Positions 1 to 13,463 of a stretch of DNA of 64,000 nt are shown one piece after another; position 1 is the stretch's first letter, and each line of letters begins with the position of its first letter. The translations under genes and the position numbers were made by a program. This DNA comes from Alisma plantago-aquatica. Taxonomy: Eukaryota > Streptophyta > Magnoliopsida > Alismatales > Alismataceae. The notes beneath the pieces are model-generated. The model worked only from the letters and a program-made list of their open reading frames with translations, was not told the origin of the DNA and did no database searches. The stretch lies in the NCBI GenBank assembly GCA_963693085.1, contig OY856409.1, positions 1,621,845,211-1,621,909,210 of the forward strand, given 5' to 3'.

Positions 1-1040
1 ATCAACTTGCTAAGGACAATACCCAAGATCTATTCACGATACCATGTCACCTATGCATGAAAAAAAGGCTCCATTCACTATCGCTAAGATCAAGGAGGTG
101 GTAGGATTCGAAAAAGTTCACTAAGGGGTGAAAGAAGGGGTATATATACTTGTTGTTCATGAAGAAGTGTGAAAATGAGGTGTCATCAATTTGAGCTACT
201 AGGTGCCACATGTCCATGCATGAATTAACATTTATCTTGACATTCAAAACTCTTGAGGAAAATCTAGGGATGAATTTTCATCCATTACTTATCCCTGTGA
301 ATAAAATATATCAACAAAATTGCCACTTTATTCACAACCAGATACAACTTTTCTAAGGAAGTTGTAAACCGATACACTTCACCTCCTTGAGGTGCTTTGC
401 ACATCATGGGATTTTCCAAGAGTCCAAAAAACAATATGAGACTCCTCCTTTGGCTCCTTGTCCGATAGGCACTCATATATAAGCTTTTCAACTTGATACA
501 ACTCAAGTTAAGGTTTCATATTCAACCCTTTTCTTGGTTATTACATCACCAAGATTACCATCACTCATAATTCGATTCAACCATGGTGTATCCTTCTTTC
601 TATCTCCTCTAAATGATACATAGAGGAAGAAGGAACATTCTAGAGGTGGTAATTTTCATATCAACCCCACATTTTGGGTAAATTATTATTTGTACCAAAA
701 TTGGTGCATAAGGTACTAGCATTATTCAAACAAGTTCAAACTTGGAATTTAGGCTTTCCACAAGCCACCACTTAGCATCATTCTCTCTCTTATGATGCTA
801 AAACACTTAAGGCATGTTCAACATGTGAGATTTTTCTATATCGCCCCTCATCTTGGGTAAATTGCACTTTGGTCCAAAACAAAGGAATATTGCTCAAACA
901 TCATTCAATCAGGACCAAACTTGGAACATAAGTGTGTCACATGATAACAAAACACCTTAGAGGATTATATTGAATTTAAAAGAAACGTACTTAGACAAAA
1001 CAAATAGGGTTACCTCATAACCCAGGTCAGGGTCATTACA
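1..1040 (-). repeat. Probable 5' end of a decayed LTR (minus strand)
   Basis: Read on the minus strand, position 1040 begins TGTAATGACCCTG, a start typical of Ty3/gypsy LTRs. The following sequence resembles the first few hundred bases of the + strand LTR-like block at 2778 (both contain a 'tttggtcc...gagcaa...tttaccca' run). Two imperfect copies about 180 bp apart (near 650 and 830) share 'ttgggtaaatt' and 'caaacttgga'. No coding capacity is visible; the short ORFs here look accidental. The other end lies outside the window, so whether it is a solo LTR or part of an element is unknown. Confidence 0.3.
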
Positions 1041-2777
1041 AAAATCATCATGGCATGTAAAAGAAATTAAGGGAGATGATCCCTGTTTAACAAAGAAAAT
1101 GAAGAATATGATGATTTACTTGTTGATAAGTGGTTGAAAAACATAATAAAATAAGAGAACATGCACTAGTGGGATAAATAGTCATCAAGGAAGGAGTAAT
1201 GAGATATGTTAATCATGATGATTCCTATGCTAATGGTAAGGAACCCGAAATGAAAAGGTAAAATGATACATAAGAAGTTGTAACCTGCAAAATGAAAATA
1301 GAATTGGTTACCATTTTGCTAGTGACCCTTGAAAAATAGTACTATGGTATGAGAAGTGTGTTTTACTTTGTCTCTTTCCTTTCTAGGGAACAACTTTCAA
1401 GTGGATCATTGCCACTTGATATGTTTGGATTCATTGTAAACATGAGGGTGGATAGCTTATTATAGCATAAGGTTGTTTGGACTATGGCTCCAAGATCATA
1501 AAGTTTGTGATGGTTTTGCTTTTGAGCCTTCCAATAATTAGGAAGACTCCTCTTATATGTCTTGATATTTGTTATGTTGGTAAAAGTGGATGAGATAATG
1601 ATGTGAGTTCCTTATAGGACATGAGGTGGATACCAAGTAAATGAATCCTAGTATCCAAGATGTATCAATAATACAAGAAATATGTGAAGATTGGAGATGT
1701 TTTTTAAATGAACATTCCAAGTATTCCTCTCCCGTAGAGAGAGAGAGAGATTTGATGATGATCCTATAAATGTTATTTGGAAGGAAAAACAAAAGTGACT
1801 CTATAATGTTGTGTATGGTTCAATGATAGTTGGGTAAGACCACTATCAAGGATAGATGGTTGTTGATCAATAGAAATATGATACTGTGTTCCTTTAAGAT
1901 AAACCTATGATCAAATATCAATGCATAAGAGTTAGATCGGATGACATAATTCACATGACCAGGATGAGTTTAGAGTTATATCCTTTTGACTAACCAATGT
2001 ACAAATAGAATTTATGAATAGGAGGAACAGAGTGTTCCGGTCATGTCATACATGTTATATCAAGATTTGAATGATGACATGTCAAAGTATTTCAAATATG
2101 GTCAAAAATATGATCAATATTTCTTCAAAAACCTTAGGGTTTCTGAAGCAGCAATAGCTATGAGACAAGTTGAATAAGACTGAGATGGGGTTGATTAAAG
2201 TTCTTTATGGGATCAATATATGTCTTCTAAGTAGGTTGTGTAAATCCTAGTGAGGTGCATATAGTGTTGTTGTTTCACTCCAAACAAGGTTGATTAGGAA
2301 TGATGTTTTCTTGTATATAATGATAGGTGCCAACGTCAACATTTCTTTTGATGTTGAAAAAGAACTGACAAGAGTTCTAGTGTCAATGTATCAAAAAAAA
2401 GGATGGATACATTGCCTTTTTTATGCTTCAAGGAATGGTATGGGACACATTGAATGATTGGTAAAAAGATATAAAGTATGACTTTTGGGTAATGTGTTGA
2501 TACAATATATATAATTTTAGGATGATAGCTAGAATTTAAAGTTGAACATTACTACTAGAGTTGTACAGATGACACAAATGTTTCGACATTCCATATTGAG
2601 AATGTCTTCTTAGGTGGGGATTTCTGTGCGGATCCAAGATGAGATATGTATGAATGATGTGAAATCACCATGATATGTAATTAACCATGTGAAGGTAATA
2701 GGGTGAGGTGAAAAGGAAGTACCCATCTTTGTTTACCTTAGTTTTCAGGAGAAAAATCCCCGTTAGGGGTTTATAGT
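1041..2777. other. Non-coding, decayed repeat DNA
   Basis: No open frame longer than 79 codons and no recognisable domain in six frames. The stretch lies immediately upstream of the LTR-like start at 2778 and could be the 3' part of a gypsy pol and its 3' UTR, but no motif could be confirmed. A (GA)n run of about 16 bp lies at 1736-1751. Confidence 0.3.
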
Positions 2778-5617
2778 TGTAAGGCCCCTAAACTTGCTTA
2801 ATGAGTTGAATAGGATTAATGATCATAATTGAATTCTTATAACCCTAATGTAACATTTTGATATTCTTTGAAATCATAAGACAAGCTTAAGTTTCAAATT
2901 TGGTCCAATTTGGACACTGGTTGAGCAAGTTATGCAATTTCATGCACATTTTGGACTTTTCTACAATTTACCCAATTGAGATGTTTTTTTTGCAATTTAT
3001 CACTTAAATTATGTTCCTTGTATATTCTATCATCATTATTGATCTTTTCACGACATGGTGCACCTATGTAAACCTTGGTTTGAAGGTGTTTTCTCTAAGG
3101 GTATTTTAGGGTTTATCCCTTCATGGATGAGCTACCTTTAGTAGCTATCAACTAGTGAGTTATTTGTTTTGCTTGTAAATTCAAGAAACGAGGGATAATA
3201 ATGTCTCTATGGATTGTGGGGGACATGATTGTGTGTGTTCTTGTATATTCTTAATAGTTTAAGGCCATGGACACTTGGAAAGATACTAGAACTTCAACTT
3301 TTTATTTTTCTTTATCTTAAAGTTTCATATACTTATCCCTAAGCACCAAAATGAGCCATTTACTCTCCACCACTTCTCTCCTACTACAAACCTCGTCCTC
3401 ACTCTATGCTTCTGCGAATTTCCTGTCCAAGGAAGAAGAAAGAGGGGGGCTTCTTGGAAAAAGAATCTAGGGTTGCAATTGACTTCCTTTTAGGGTTTAA
3501 AAAGCTTCCTTCTAGTGATCTTGACCTAAAAGAGTAAGAATCCCCTTATTTCCTTTTTTTTATTTCTTTGTTATCCTTCCTACAGGTCGGAACCTTACTT
3601 TTCCATTGTATAAATTGCTCTAAATATTTAAAACCATACCTTTCTTGCTCCTTATGCTTAGGGTTTGCCCATTTGATGAAGAAAGGTGCTAGATGGACGA
3701 GTTCATAGCTTAAGATTGGATTTTCTACCCTACATGCTCATGTTTTCTTATGTGTGGGAGTTTATCTTCTCATTAGAGGGAAGTTTTATAACTTGATCCA
3801 CATTTATTGCTTACCATAAGCTTGCTAGCTCAAGTTCTTGCTTGAAAACGATGATTCATGCACTAAAAAGCTATGCTTGGCTTAGATTTTGATTTTTATA
3901 ATGTTCCCAGTTCTGATTTCTATTCTAGATGAACCCGTGATCATGTGTATGTTATTCCTAAGGTATAATATGACTTGGATGAGGTTTTTTCGACAACCTG
4001 TGGTTCTAAGAACCTATCAACCAATGGTCAATTTTAGGGTTTAAAGTTGATTTCTTCTATAAACCCATGACCCGATGATGGTACCATTACAACAACCCTA
4101 TGGTGTTGTCTTCATGACAACTCATGGGGGAGATCAAAGGTGTCAGATGATCGTGACAACCTATGGTCACCCCCTTAGGTCAAGTTTTGGATCAATTAGA
4201 AGTTTAATAATCAACCATTAAGTACCCTACTGATGTTATCAATCAATGATGACATTAGCTTAATATTTAATGTTGATTAATGAATATAATGTTGATCTAA
4301 CAACCTATGGTGATTTAATGGTCACTAATGATGGTGGATCAGGTCTCTAGAACCTATGTTCAGTTAAGAATTGTAGTTGTAGCATCAATTAATCCTTAAA
4401 CCAATGGTTTCTTGGGTCACTTGATGCAATGGTCAAACCTATACTATAATTGATGGTTTTAACATATGAACTTGACCCAATGGTCAATATCTACTATTTA
4501 TTCCTCCAATAAAGTGGAATGATGGCTAATATAATATTTTCGTCCTAATAATGTGATTTAGATGGCTTCCTTTATATGATCAACTTAAGGAGCTTACTTG
4601 TTGACAATGGATTGCTTGTTTTAAATGAACAGACGATTGTGGGTTTTACCCTACTCTAAATGGAAATGTTTGTGTTATTAATCAAGGGATGTCTAGGGTT
4701 AAATGGTGACTCTTTCTAGAGAAAAAATCAAGGACTTCATAGGTGGTTTATATAAGGTGTATACTTATGTAAACAACCAATGGTCTTACCTTTTAAACAT
4801 CCAATGGTTCTGGGTGACATTGCGGTATGATGATATGGGTTGAATGGTGATGGAACAAATTTACCCTTAACAAGATAGTCTTACCTATTCGCTCATATGA
4901 ATAGAAGGGATGATAACCATATTGTGTGGATATGTAACCCTAATAAGGTATAGCTTTTAATACCTAGCTTTAATATAACTAAGTGATGGTAATTGGGTAT
5001 GAATAGCCGTTGAATGACTAATGCAATCATGGGGTACTCTCTTATTGTTGTTGAAACCCTAGTATGATATAACACAATGGTTACATCTTGATTTATGTGT
5101 GGGTTCATACTTGAGTATAGCATGGAACGTGATGGTGATGCTTCACCTTTAATCCATGATCCAATGGGGATGTTGTGAGTTAGGGTTTTGGTATAAGTGA
5201 TGATTAGTAACATTGATATAATTTATCATGTTGAACCTAACTCTAATGCAAATAGATAAAGATGAGTATTCATGTTTAGCATTCTTATATGATGGAATGA
5301 TGATGGAATAACCTCCTTAATATGATCATAACCATAATATGTTAATTGGTGTTTATCATAGCCGCATGGTTGATACTTTCTTATGCAAAACATGTGCATT
5401 ATGAATATTATGAGGTTTAATCATATCTAGATTCCTTGCATGTTGATGTAATAAAGGAATGTTCTTAACATTAATATAATCCTGCTATGATTGTTTATGA
5501 ATATCTCCTAGCTCATTAATGCAATATTGTGTTGATCCAATATAGTATATGTAAGTGATGTTGTTGAGCCTTGTTATAAGGCATGCAAAGATAATGATGA
5601 TCTTGCAGGGAATAATA

Positions 5618-5851
5618 TGATGGTCTTAATGACCTTTTTGCATGGTTGAGCCCTGAATGAGGTGTAATCCTCTTGTGTTGATAAGGGTTGATACCCTGTG
5701 ATATTGTGAAAATGATTTATATTGTGTGATAGTATGATGGTCTTAATGACCTTTGGGCATGGTTGAGACCTGAATGAGGTGTAATCCTCTTATGTTGATA
5801 AGGGTTGATACCCTGTGATATTGTGAAAAGGATTTATATCTTGTGATATCA
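5618..5851 (+). repeat. 117-bp tandem duplication, two copies
   Basis: A unit starting 'atgatggtcttaatgacc' at about 5618 is repeated at about 5735 with only scattered differences, running through 'ggttgataccctgtgatat' in both copies. It is a recent local duplication inside the LTR-like block. No function is suggested. Confidence 0.85.
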
Positions 5852-6649
5852 TGATGACTAGTGTGGTCTCATGAATGGAAAGTGAATAGTACCATGTGAT
5901 GATGAGATGAGAAATTATGTTTCACACATTTTATATCTTTTCAAAGTTGTGATATTTATATGCTTGCTAGAAATGAATTAGGGTTTGTATGTCCACTTGT
6001 TTGATGAAGCCTTAATTCACCCAATTGGAATAACTAATCAAGTGCAACTCTAATCATGTAGTGCCTTGTGTTGTAGAACCATCTTCAATTTCAAAACTTG
6101 TTGGAGGGTGAAATGAGTATTCCTAAGGGAAATGCAGAGCACATATTGTTGAGCGTGTGGGGGTGGCAGGTTGAAGATATATCCTTGTTATCCACAATGA
6201 AGATTATGGAGGTTTACTATGGTCATGCCTCATACATATGATGTGATTGAGAATGGATACGGTTGTGTCTTAGAGATTATAACATGATGTGATTAGAGGA
6301 CAACTACAGTTGTACCTCAGTGATTGGGTTTGAATACCCTAGATGCTAGCGTTGTAACCAATACCAAGGTGGGCTAGTCACAGGACTATATGTCACTGTG
6401 GTGGTAGCTTTGACTGATATGTCGCTGCATTTTTACTCGTACTGACTGAGGGGAAGAGATCATAGGATACTGGCACTCCTAGATCTTGTACGAAACTGAA
6501 TATTCCTTCACAGGGGTCAGTTGGACTTTGAATGGTACGATTCAAATTCCCTAGGGCATAATCAAAGATGTAATATAGCCGTATAGCATATCTGTTTAGG
6601 GTTATCCACAACGCTTCACATCGGATGATAACCCTTGTTTGTTCTCTTT

Positions 6650-7030
6650 ACATAAAGATGATGCTTAGTGCAATTAACAAATAGTAGATATACTTATGTT
6701 GTAGATATGCTTAAGATTGTAAATGTGTACATACAGTAGACATGCTTATGTTGATATCTATACTTCTTCTACTGATTATGATTATGATGTTAGCTATATC
6801 ATGTTGTTAGTTATGTTTAGCATGCTAGCCATGCCTCTGTAATTAGAAATGACTATATTGTTAATCATGCTTATGCAAATACTCATGCTTATGTTGTTAT
6901 CTCTACTTATAATATTGATCTGTTCAAACTATTAGACATGCTAATGTTGTTAGATATGCTTATGATGCTAGAATTATTCATGTTAATAGGATAATATGCT
7001 ACTAGACTTTCTTATGCTAGTTATGCATAT
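6650..7030 (+). repeat. Imperfect short tandem motif (tta-gatatgcttatgttg)
   Basis: Variants of 'gatatgcttatgttgtta' recur about a dozen times with irregular spacing, giving a low-complexity AT-rich tract. It looks like a degenerating minisatellite; there is no coding capacity. Confidence 0.5.
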
Positions 7031-7721
7031 GCTAATTAATCTCTTATATGGTTAATAAGGAAAATGATGATAGTCAGCGTAATGATGAAAATTGTTATCA
7101 GCTCCTTTATGTATTTTGTTAATCATCAGTGTTGTTAAGTCTATTTGTTATATATGAATAAATTGCTTAAACTGTCTCATTACCTAAAAATGATGGAATC
7201 AATAAATGTTGTTGGAGGTTATATATCTTGCTGGGACATGGGTCTCACCCTTGTGGTTCGCCACATCTTTTTATGTAATTGGAAGTGATGAAAAAAAGCA
7301 TGTGAAAGAAAAGAGGGGCTATAGTAATGAATCTTTGAGAAAGTTGATTAGATGTCAAGTGTGTCCTCGAGTCGTCCCTATACTCTCAGGTTCAGGCAGG
7401 AAAAGTTTGTATATGGTGTTTCAAATGAATCAAAATTTTGTTAGCATGTTAATGTTTGTTGTGTGGCATATAGAAATATTGTTCTCCTACGTATATATGT
7501 TATATCTAAGGCGATAGAACAATTTGTATCAAATTTCTGGCATAGTATGGATACAAGAAAGATGTTGGGCTCTTATGCAAATGTTTATGAGTAGGTGCAT
7601 CCATTGAAATTGGTTTTATTTTACCCATATTTTTTGGTATGTGATTAATTAGTGATCGATTGTGCTTTATTTTTTTAGTAATCTCATTTAGTGTAATAAG
7701 TTATCACAAAAGCTCTATGTC

Positions 7722-8462
7722 CTATATAGACCAGTGCTAGAGGAACCCGCTCCCACCGCACCAAAGGTAGACATGGATGCTTACAAGAAGCATACAGAAG
7801 ATGCCATTGATGTGAAGTGCTTGATGTTGTGCTCAATGAACTATGAGTTGCAAAGACAACATTAGAACATGGACTTCATTGAGATGGTCAACATCTCAAG
7901 AACATGTATCAAGACTAAGAATGACAAGAGAGATATGATGTCTCCAGGGCACTGTTCAAGTGTGTCATGATAGAAGGAGACCTAGTTGGTCCTCACACAC
8001 TCACGATGATTGGCTATGTGGAGAACCTAACAAGACTGGGATTCCCTCTGAGCCAAGAGTTGGCTACTGATGTGATACTACAGTCATTTCCAGAATCTTA
8101 TAGTCAGCTTGGGATGAACTACAGCATGAACAACTTTAACAAGATGTTGATAGAGTGGTTGGGCATGTTCAGGACAGCCGAGGCACAGATGAAGAACGAA
8201 AAACTCAAATCTATGATGTTGATCAGTAGATAGAAGGTAAGTCTAAAGGCACGGGCAAGGGAAAAGAAAAGAAGGGTTCTGATGCTAGCCAGCAACCCAA
8301 GTCATCTTCAACTCTCAAAGCCAAAGGAGCGGTGAACAAGGGAGCCAAATATCATCGTTGTCAAGAGTCAGGACATTGGAGGAGAAATTGCCCTCTCCAT
8401 CTGGATGAACAAAAGAAGAAGAAGGAGGAGATGGAAGTCGCCACCTCAGGTATCATGAAATA
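7722..8462 (+). pseudogene. gag: copia gag remnant with zinc knuckle
   Basis: Gag forms the particle that packages retrotransposon RNA. Three readable pieces occur in order. The first, at about 7740-7860, includes DAYKKHTEDAIDVKCLMLCS, typical of the gag domain of plant copia elements. The second, at 7967-8233, is an 88-codon open piece with GFPLSQELATDVILQSFP, the central gag domain. The third is a zinc-knuckle segment at about 8340-8400 read in another frame (QESGHWRRNC) followed by a lysine-rich stretch. The first knuckle cysteine is replaced (KYHRC instead of C-x2-C). At least one in-frame stop and one frameshift separate the pieces. The same domains occur on the minus strand at 59700-60420 with a different knuckle lesion. 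Confidence 0.8.
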
Positions 8463-10924
8463 AACTTGAAACACTTCTTTAATTTGAGGTATATGATACC
8501 AAGACATAGATCTGACATATATGATATGCAAGATATGAAAAGAAGTGATGGCCTTTGTGAAAGGACCAAGGAAGGAGCATTGATCATTGGAGCAAGTGTT
8601 GCTGCCATATATTGGAGTACCTTTTAGTTTAATTCATCTCAAATGGCATGTAATAGAGTTATGAACTGCTATTTCATTTCACCAATAAATAGAAACACTT
8701 TATTTCTGCATCTTGTAGTGACAAGGATGTCTATCAATAAAGTTGATGTTTCAATTTAAAGACATGATCTTTCATGTCAATGCCTTGTTTATCTTGTGGC
8801 ACTTGGTATGCATAAGATAAAATGATACATAAAAGTTATTGATGACTCAAACAATTAATTAGCATTATCATGATAAATTCATTTCTAGCTTCCATGTTGA
8901 TGGATAGGATATTCTCTTTTGGTTGTGAACCATTAAGAGATATGAATGTCTTGGGCATGATGACAAGTCAATCTTGACTAGATGTAGTGGGAGAATGACT
9001 ATTCTATTAGGTATAATACATATTTATGTATATACATGCCTATTGGAATAAATGCGCTTCACATGATGTTTAGTGAAATACCAATATGATTATCTTGAAG
9101 TGTTCAAGAATATCATAAATGAAGTACAAACTTGGTAAAAGTATTAATTCTTTGATGAGGTCAATGAATGGGATGCTTAAACCAAATGTTTGAGGACCTT
9201 GTGAGTAATTATGATAATGTATCGTAGAGAACTCATGACTAAGGCATAGTGATGTCTAAATCAAAGAAGGAATCATACTCTAAAGAGTTACAGCATGATC
9301 ATCAATTACTAACCTTCTAGAATTCTTCTAAAGAACATGCTTGACACTAAATAAAGGAGATTAAGAATCACAAGTGTTGTGGGTTCTCAAATTCCTTATG
9401 TAACAGATACACCTCATATATCTAGGTGATGAATGGGTCATGTGATGAGCCAATAAGCTAGATGATATTGAGAGACCAAATTTTGAATTATGGTTTAAGG
9501 GCCATAAGATCCAAAATGACTTCCATGTGAACCAATTAAGGTATGACCTTATGGTAGCTTTTGATTGGGATAAAACCCATAAGTGCAATTGGGTCTTAAG
9601 AGTTAAGACTAATATGGATGACATTTAGAGAATGGATCATGCTTGCTATTGGAACTTTAAAGACTATGAAATTTGGCATATGGATATTAAAACTACATTC
9701 TTGGCAGGAATAAGATAAGGTTGTGTACGTGACACAACCTGAAGGGTTTTATGAATCCAATAATGCAAATGCAGTCTATAAGTTACAAGTGATTAATCAA
9801 TGTGATTGATTAAGTGCAAGCAACTCAGAACTGGAGTCTTTACTTTGATTATATAGCCAAAAGGTTTGACTGATATATAAAATTAAGAAGGGATCTATGA
9901 TTACAAAGATTTAGTGGGAGCGTATTCACATTCCACATGATGATGAGGAATGAAATGTTCTAAAATGGAAACTTGTGTGGAAATACCTTCTTTAATGGAA
10001 GATAGTGAAATGTCCTATGTGATAGGAATAGAGATCTATAGTGATAGTTCTCGAAAACCTCTTGACCTGGTAAAGAGAGAACATACATTGGCAATCTGTA
10101 CTAATCAGTATGCATAGATTCAGTGGGAGAAAACATGTCCATGTTACATGGAGTTAGTATCTCAGATGCCAAGTGTCCCAAATTCTTATGAAGAATAGGA
10201 ACACATAGATAGATATGAATATATCACGTATGTAATCATCCCATTATCTTGTATGTATTGGACATGACAAGAAAATATGCATTCATCATCTTGTATGTAT
10301 TGGACATGACGGTATGATGTGCTCATCATGTTAACTCGTATGTAGTGGACATGATGAGTGGATGTTTGTCTACTTCTAGTGAGGGTCACTGGAATACCAT
10401 GAAGAACTTGTTTGGTACTTATGAAGTACTAATTCTATGGTAATATAAGGAAGAGTTGGGTGTAAAGAGTTACACTGATGTAAGCTTATGAAATGATAGA
10501 AAATGATTACAAAATATAAAATATAAAAGTGAATATGAGTTGATAAATGGAAATGTTCCGATTTAAAATCCGTTTAATTCTAAAAGGGAATGCCGAGTAT
10601 CCTTGTGTTATGAACAACAAAGGATACTATATTTGGATCAAGAAGTTTGTAGAGATGAATTTATAGATATTCCGACCATTGATGACAAGTAGTAATATTG
10701 AGTCAAACAATGGAGCTAAGTGTTAGGCAAGGAATAGCAGATCACATATTACAGCAACTCCATCTCATACGATATGTTGTACAGCAAAGAACTGTGAAAC
10801 ATGCAATATACCGACTAAAGCAAAGTGTTGCTAACTCACTGTGTTAGCAATGGAGCAGTAGAAACATGTGGGACATGTTTGGAGATCACTAAGAATATGA
10901 TTCAAAGGTGATTGGATCGTAGTC
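8463..10924 (+). pseudogene. pol: copia pol remnant (RT recognisable at about 9640-9800)
   Basis: Downstream of gag the frame decays quickly. Protease and integrase cannot be delimited. Reverse transcriptase is recognisable at about 9640-9800: DYEIWHMDIKTTFLAG, and then, after a frameshift, VYVTQPEGFYESNNANAVYK. Both are hallmark strings of the copia RT palm. From 9800 to the PPT only scraps remain. Three copies of a motif around 'cttgtatgtattggacatga' (10240-10360) form a small internal minisatellite. The assignment rests on the RT strings and on position between gag and PPT. Confidence 0.7.
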
Positions 10925-10936
10925 CAAGTGGGAGTC
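10925..10936 (+). other. Polypurine tract of the + copia element
   Basis: CAAGTGGGAGTC directly precedes the LTR start TGTTGG. The identical string sits next to the 3' LTR of the minus-strand copia copy (56899-56910), which supports both LTR borders. It primes plus-strand DNA synthesis in copia elements. Confidence 0.8.
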
Positions 10937-13071
10937 TGTTGGTATGTTTTCCCTGAGTGCCAATCATATGATGATTGGATTGGGACACATTAAGATTGAT
11001 TTGATAAATATCAAAGGTAAGCTTCCAATTTATTCTAGTTCAGTCAGTTATGAGATAATGATAGAGCAGAATGAATGTCTAGAGAATGACAATACTCAAT
11101 GACGTATGTCTTCAGGTTAAGGACATGAACAATGAGACCATACGGAATGCAAAGAGTTTGTACATGTTTGTTGTGTCCCTAGTCGGATGTCATTCTGGAA
11201 TTTTGATAGAAAACAATGACACAACAAGACTAGAGTGTGTGTTGGTTGATGACAGAGTCTCATTAGTCATGATATGTGATAGTAAACCAAGCACATAGAT
11301 ACATGTTAGAGAACAATGTATCAGACAGACCCACCATAAGAGTGACACATGGAGCCACAACATGGCAGTTAGAGTCAGATCTCATAGTGATGGTGGTGAT
11401 TGTGATTCTTAGACCTGAAATCACTGCACTAATCATATGTCGTTGGGTATACTTTGACATCATCAAACACAGTCCTGAAATATAGATTGTTATAAAGGTG
11501 ATGGTTGGTTGACTTTGACACATGGGGTTTTGACTGCGAGTGATAGATATGGGATTTGTCCCTCCTAAGGGAGTATGATGTGCATGGCCACTTGATAAGT
11601 GAGACTGAGAAAGGCATTCACATGCACGTGTGAGTCAATATGTGATATTGATGACACACATATCTTAGATAGTCTACTTTGGATCAAGGAACATGAGTGA
11701 ACGTTTAAAGGATGACAACTCCATGCATGAAGTTCATTTAGGATATCAGAGGGAAATGAATTATACATTCACTGGAACACCAATCACATTCTGTAGGATT
11801 GAAAGTTGTTCTCCAACTTTCCTTTTCACTTGGGTAGCACTGATGTGTGACTAGGCACCGCTCTTTGCTTGTGATGTCATAAGCTAGTTATGGACATTCA
11901 CTGCCAACGTGAAATGGGACCTATAGGGTCACACACAAAGGATTTACCTGGAAGAGGAGTTTATCCATGAATGATGTCTGGATTGACTACTAAAGATGTT
12001 TAGTTACTCAATCAAACATTCAATTAATTGACTTGACTCAAAATCATCAAGTTCAAGTGTTGAAATAACTAATTTGAGTGTCACATTGATTGAGAACTGC
12101 AATGACTATGTTTTACACAATCTGAACCACCAACCGACTGGTTTACTAGGTCCACTAATCGGCTCAAGGTCAGTGAGATGACTGGTTCACTTGGTTAATT
12201 GATCAGTTCGACTGGACCAAACGAGCAAGGTTGGGTTGTCCCAATTTGTGAGAAAAGTTTTTGTTTCACTTGTCCAATTCGATTGGGATATGAATTGATA
12301 TTTGTATAAATTGGAAACGAAAGAGGAAAGTCAATTGGAGGCGAGTCAGGAATGTGAAATGACCGGTTCAAATGGTGAAAAATCGGCTGACACTCCTAAT
12401 TGACCGGTTCATTTGTGAAATGATCGGTTCTCCTTCTGTAGTGCAATCAGTTAATGGAAATTCCAGACCCTTCTACTCCCACTTTAGTCCTGCATTGCCC
12501 GGGGTTGAGAACCCTGAGCATGGCCCCTCCTATATATAGAGGGGTATTGGGGCTTCTCAGATAGCACAACTAAAAACATCAATTACTCTACAAAGTTGTC
12601 CTCTCTGGTTGTGGTAACTAAGAGTGCCCAAGCAAGCGCTACCTGACTAGGGAGGCATAGTGAGGGAAAGGCAACTACAGGACAACAATTGGTTGTGGGA
12701 GAGTGTGTCGGTGACTAGTACATCAATAGAAGGGGATGACTCCTTCTAGTGTCCTGTAGGATAGGACGACTAGAGTTCCCGGTGGTCTATGTGGACTATC
12801 TATAGAGGTGGGAGATTTCTTTTGCTCAGGAGGACGATGGTCAACCGTAGTCTGGGTCAAGACCAGGAGCTGCACAGACATCGTCGAACACTAGGTTGTT
12901 GAAGACCGCACTAGTTGTGAGGTATTGTCACTGAGAAAGCCTCAGGACCTGGTACACCTTGCTAAAACCATCCTTCCTATTTCATAGTCGTTGATGCAAT
13001 CTGTGGTTATGGTTTTGTGGCAAAAGAAAATTTTTGTTTCCGCTGTCTTCTGCGTCACCTAAAACCCAACA
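10937..13071 (+). repeat. 3' LTR of the + copia element (about 2.1 kb)
   Basis: It starts TGTTGGTATG and ends ACCCAACA (inverted termini TGTTGG/CCAACA). It aligns in reverse complement with the LTRs at 54196-56898 and 61996-63337, including the promoter region, the leader ('gttgtcctctctggtt') and the LTR end. At about 11232-11246 it holds a single copy of the sequence that is duplicated around a LINE tail in the sister LTR, so it preserves that site empty. A cluster of ACCGGT-centred motifs at 12120-12430 lies upstream of the TATA box. The short ORFs in it are accidental. Confidence 0.85.
12531..12539 (+). promoter_or_regulatory. TATA box of the + copia LTR
   Basis: TATATATAG in the context 'cccctcc...aggggtattgggg' is matched at the corresponding place in both minus-strand LTRs of the family (54774-54782, 62584-62592). 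It is followed by a leader rich in C and T, as expected for the U3/R boundary. Confidence 0.75.
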
Positions 13072-13365
13072 GTCATGTCTTGTATTTTTAAATTCATGTT
13101 CAATTTTGAATTTTCCTTACTATTGAGAATTTATGGGAATGCTAGAATTTCAATTTTGATAAAAGTTTTATAGAAAATATAAGAAGATAAATGGCTCTTG
13201 AAAAATATTATATAATGATTGGTCTTAAATGAGAATTATCTTAACATATACTTTTCATGACGAGATATATTATAATATTTTTTTAGGATGTTACAATATG
13301 TCTCTGTGAAATTGTAGGGTAATCACTAATTGAAACTATATGAATCATATACATAAAATAAGATG

Positions 13366-13463
13366 AGATGATTTGAATTCCTTAATATGAGTTAAATATG
13401 TAACCTATTATAAATTAACCTAATTCCATCTATCTAGGTGCTAGAAACATCATGAAACTTCCA
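13366..13463 (+). repeat. Dispersed repeat A, left half (interrupted by Cassandra)
   Basis: It aligns with 19985-20080 ('gatttgaattcctta...atgag'...'tctaggt'). The right half resumes after the Cassandra element at 14335-14450. The pair is therefore one dispersed repeat split by the TRIM insertion. The 300 bases before it (13072-13365) hold no recognised gene. Confidence 0.7.

Larger units (their letters stand above)
2778..7520 (+). repeat. Probable long Ty3/gypsy LTR, decayed
   Basis: The block opens with TGTAAGGCCCCTAAACTTG, a typical start for long Ty3/gypsy (chromovirus-like) LTRs, just after a weak polypurine run (2763-2770). At 3350-3600 a pyrimidine-rich then purine-rich leader-like stretch resembles the transcribed part of an LTR. 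At 7225-7275 a 'cttgctggga...ctcaccc...ttcgcca' stretch resembles the U5 side of such LTRs. No ending in ...ACA was found, so the right border is a guess. Internal tandem duplications (5618-5851, 6650-7030) explain part of the length. The unusual size could also mean two overlapping elements. There is no coding content. Confidence 0.3.
7720..13071 (+). mobile_element. Ty1/copia retrotransposon, 5'-truncated, + strand
   Basis: The order on the + strand is gag, decayed pol with recognisable RT, polypurine tract, then a 2.1-kb 3' LTR. No 5' LTR and no primer-binding site were found upstream of gag, so the left end is lost or replaced. A second member of the same family lies at 54196-63337 on the opposite strand; they share gag wording, PPT and LTR sequence, including the TATA region. 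All coding parts are broken by stops and frameshifts, so the copy cannot be autonomous. Confidence 0.8.

Noticed and set aside
4893..5213. 106-codon minus-strand ORF
   Set aside because: AT-rich LTR-like context, no domain, low-complexity composition.
7206..7517. 103-codon + strand ORF before copia gag
   Set aside because: No recognised domain; lies in LTR-like sequence and does not join the gag frame.
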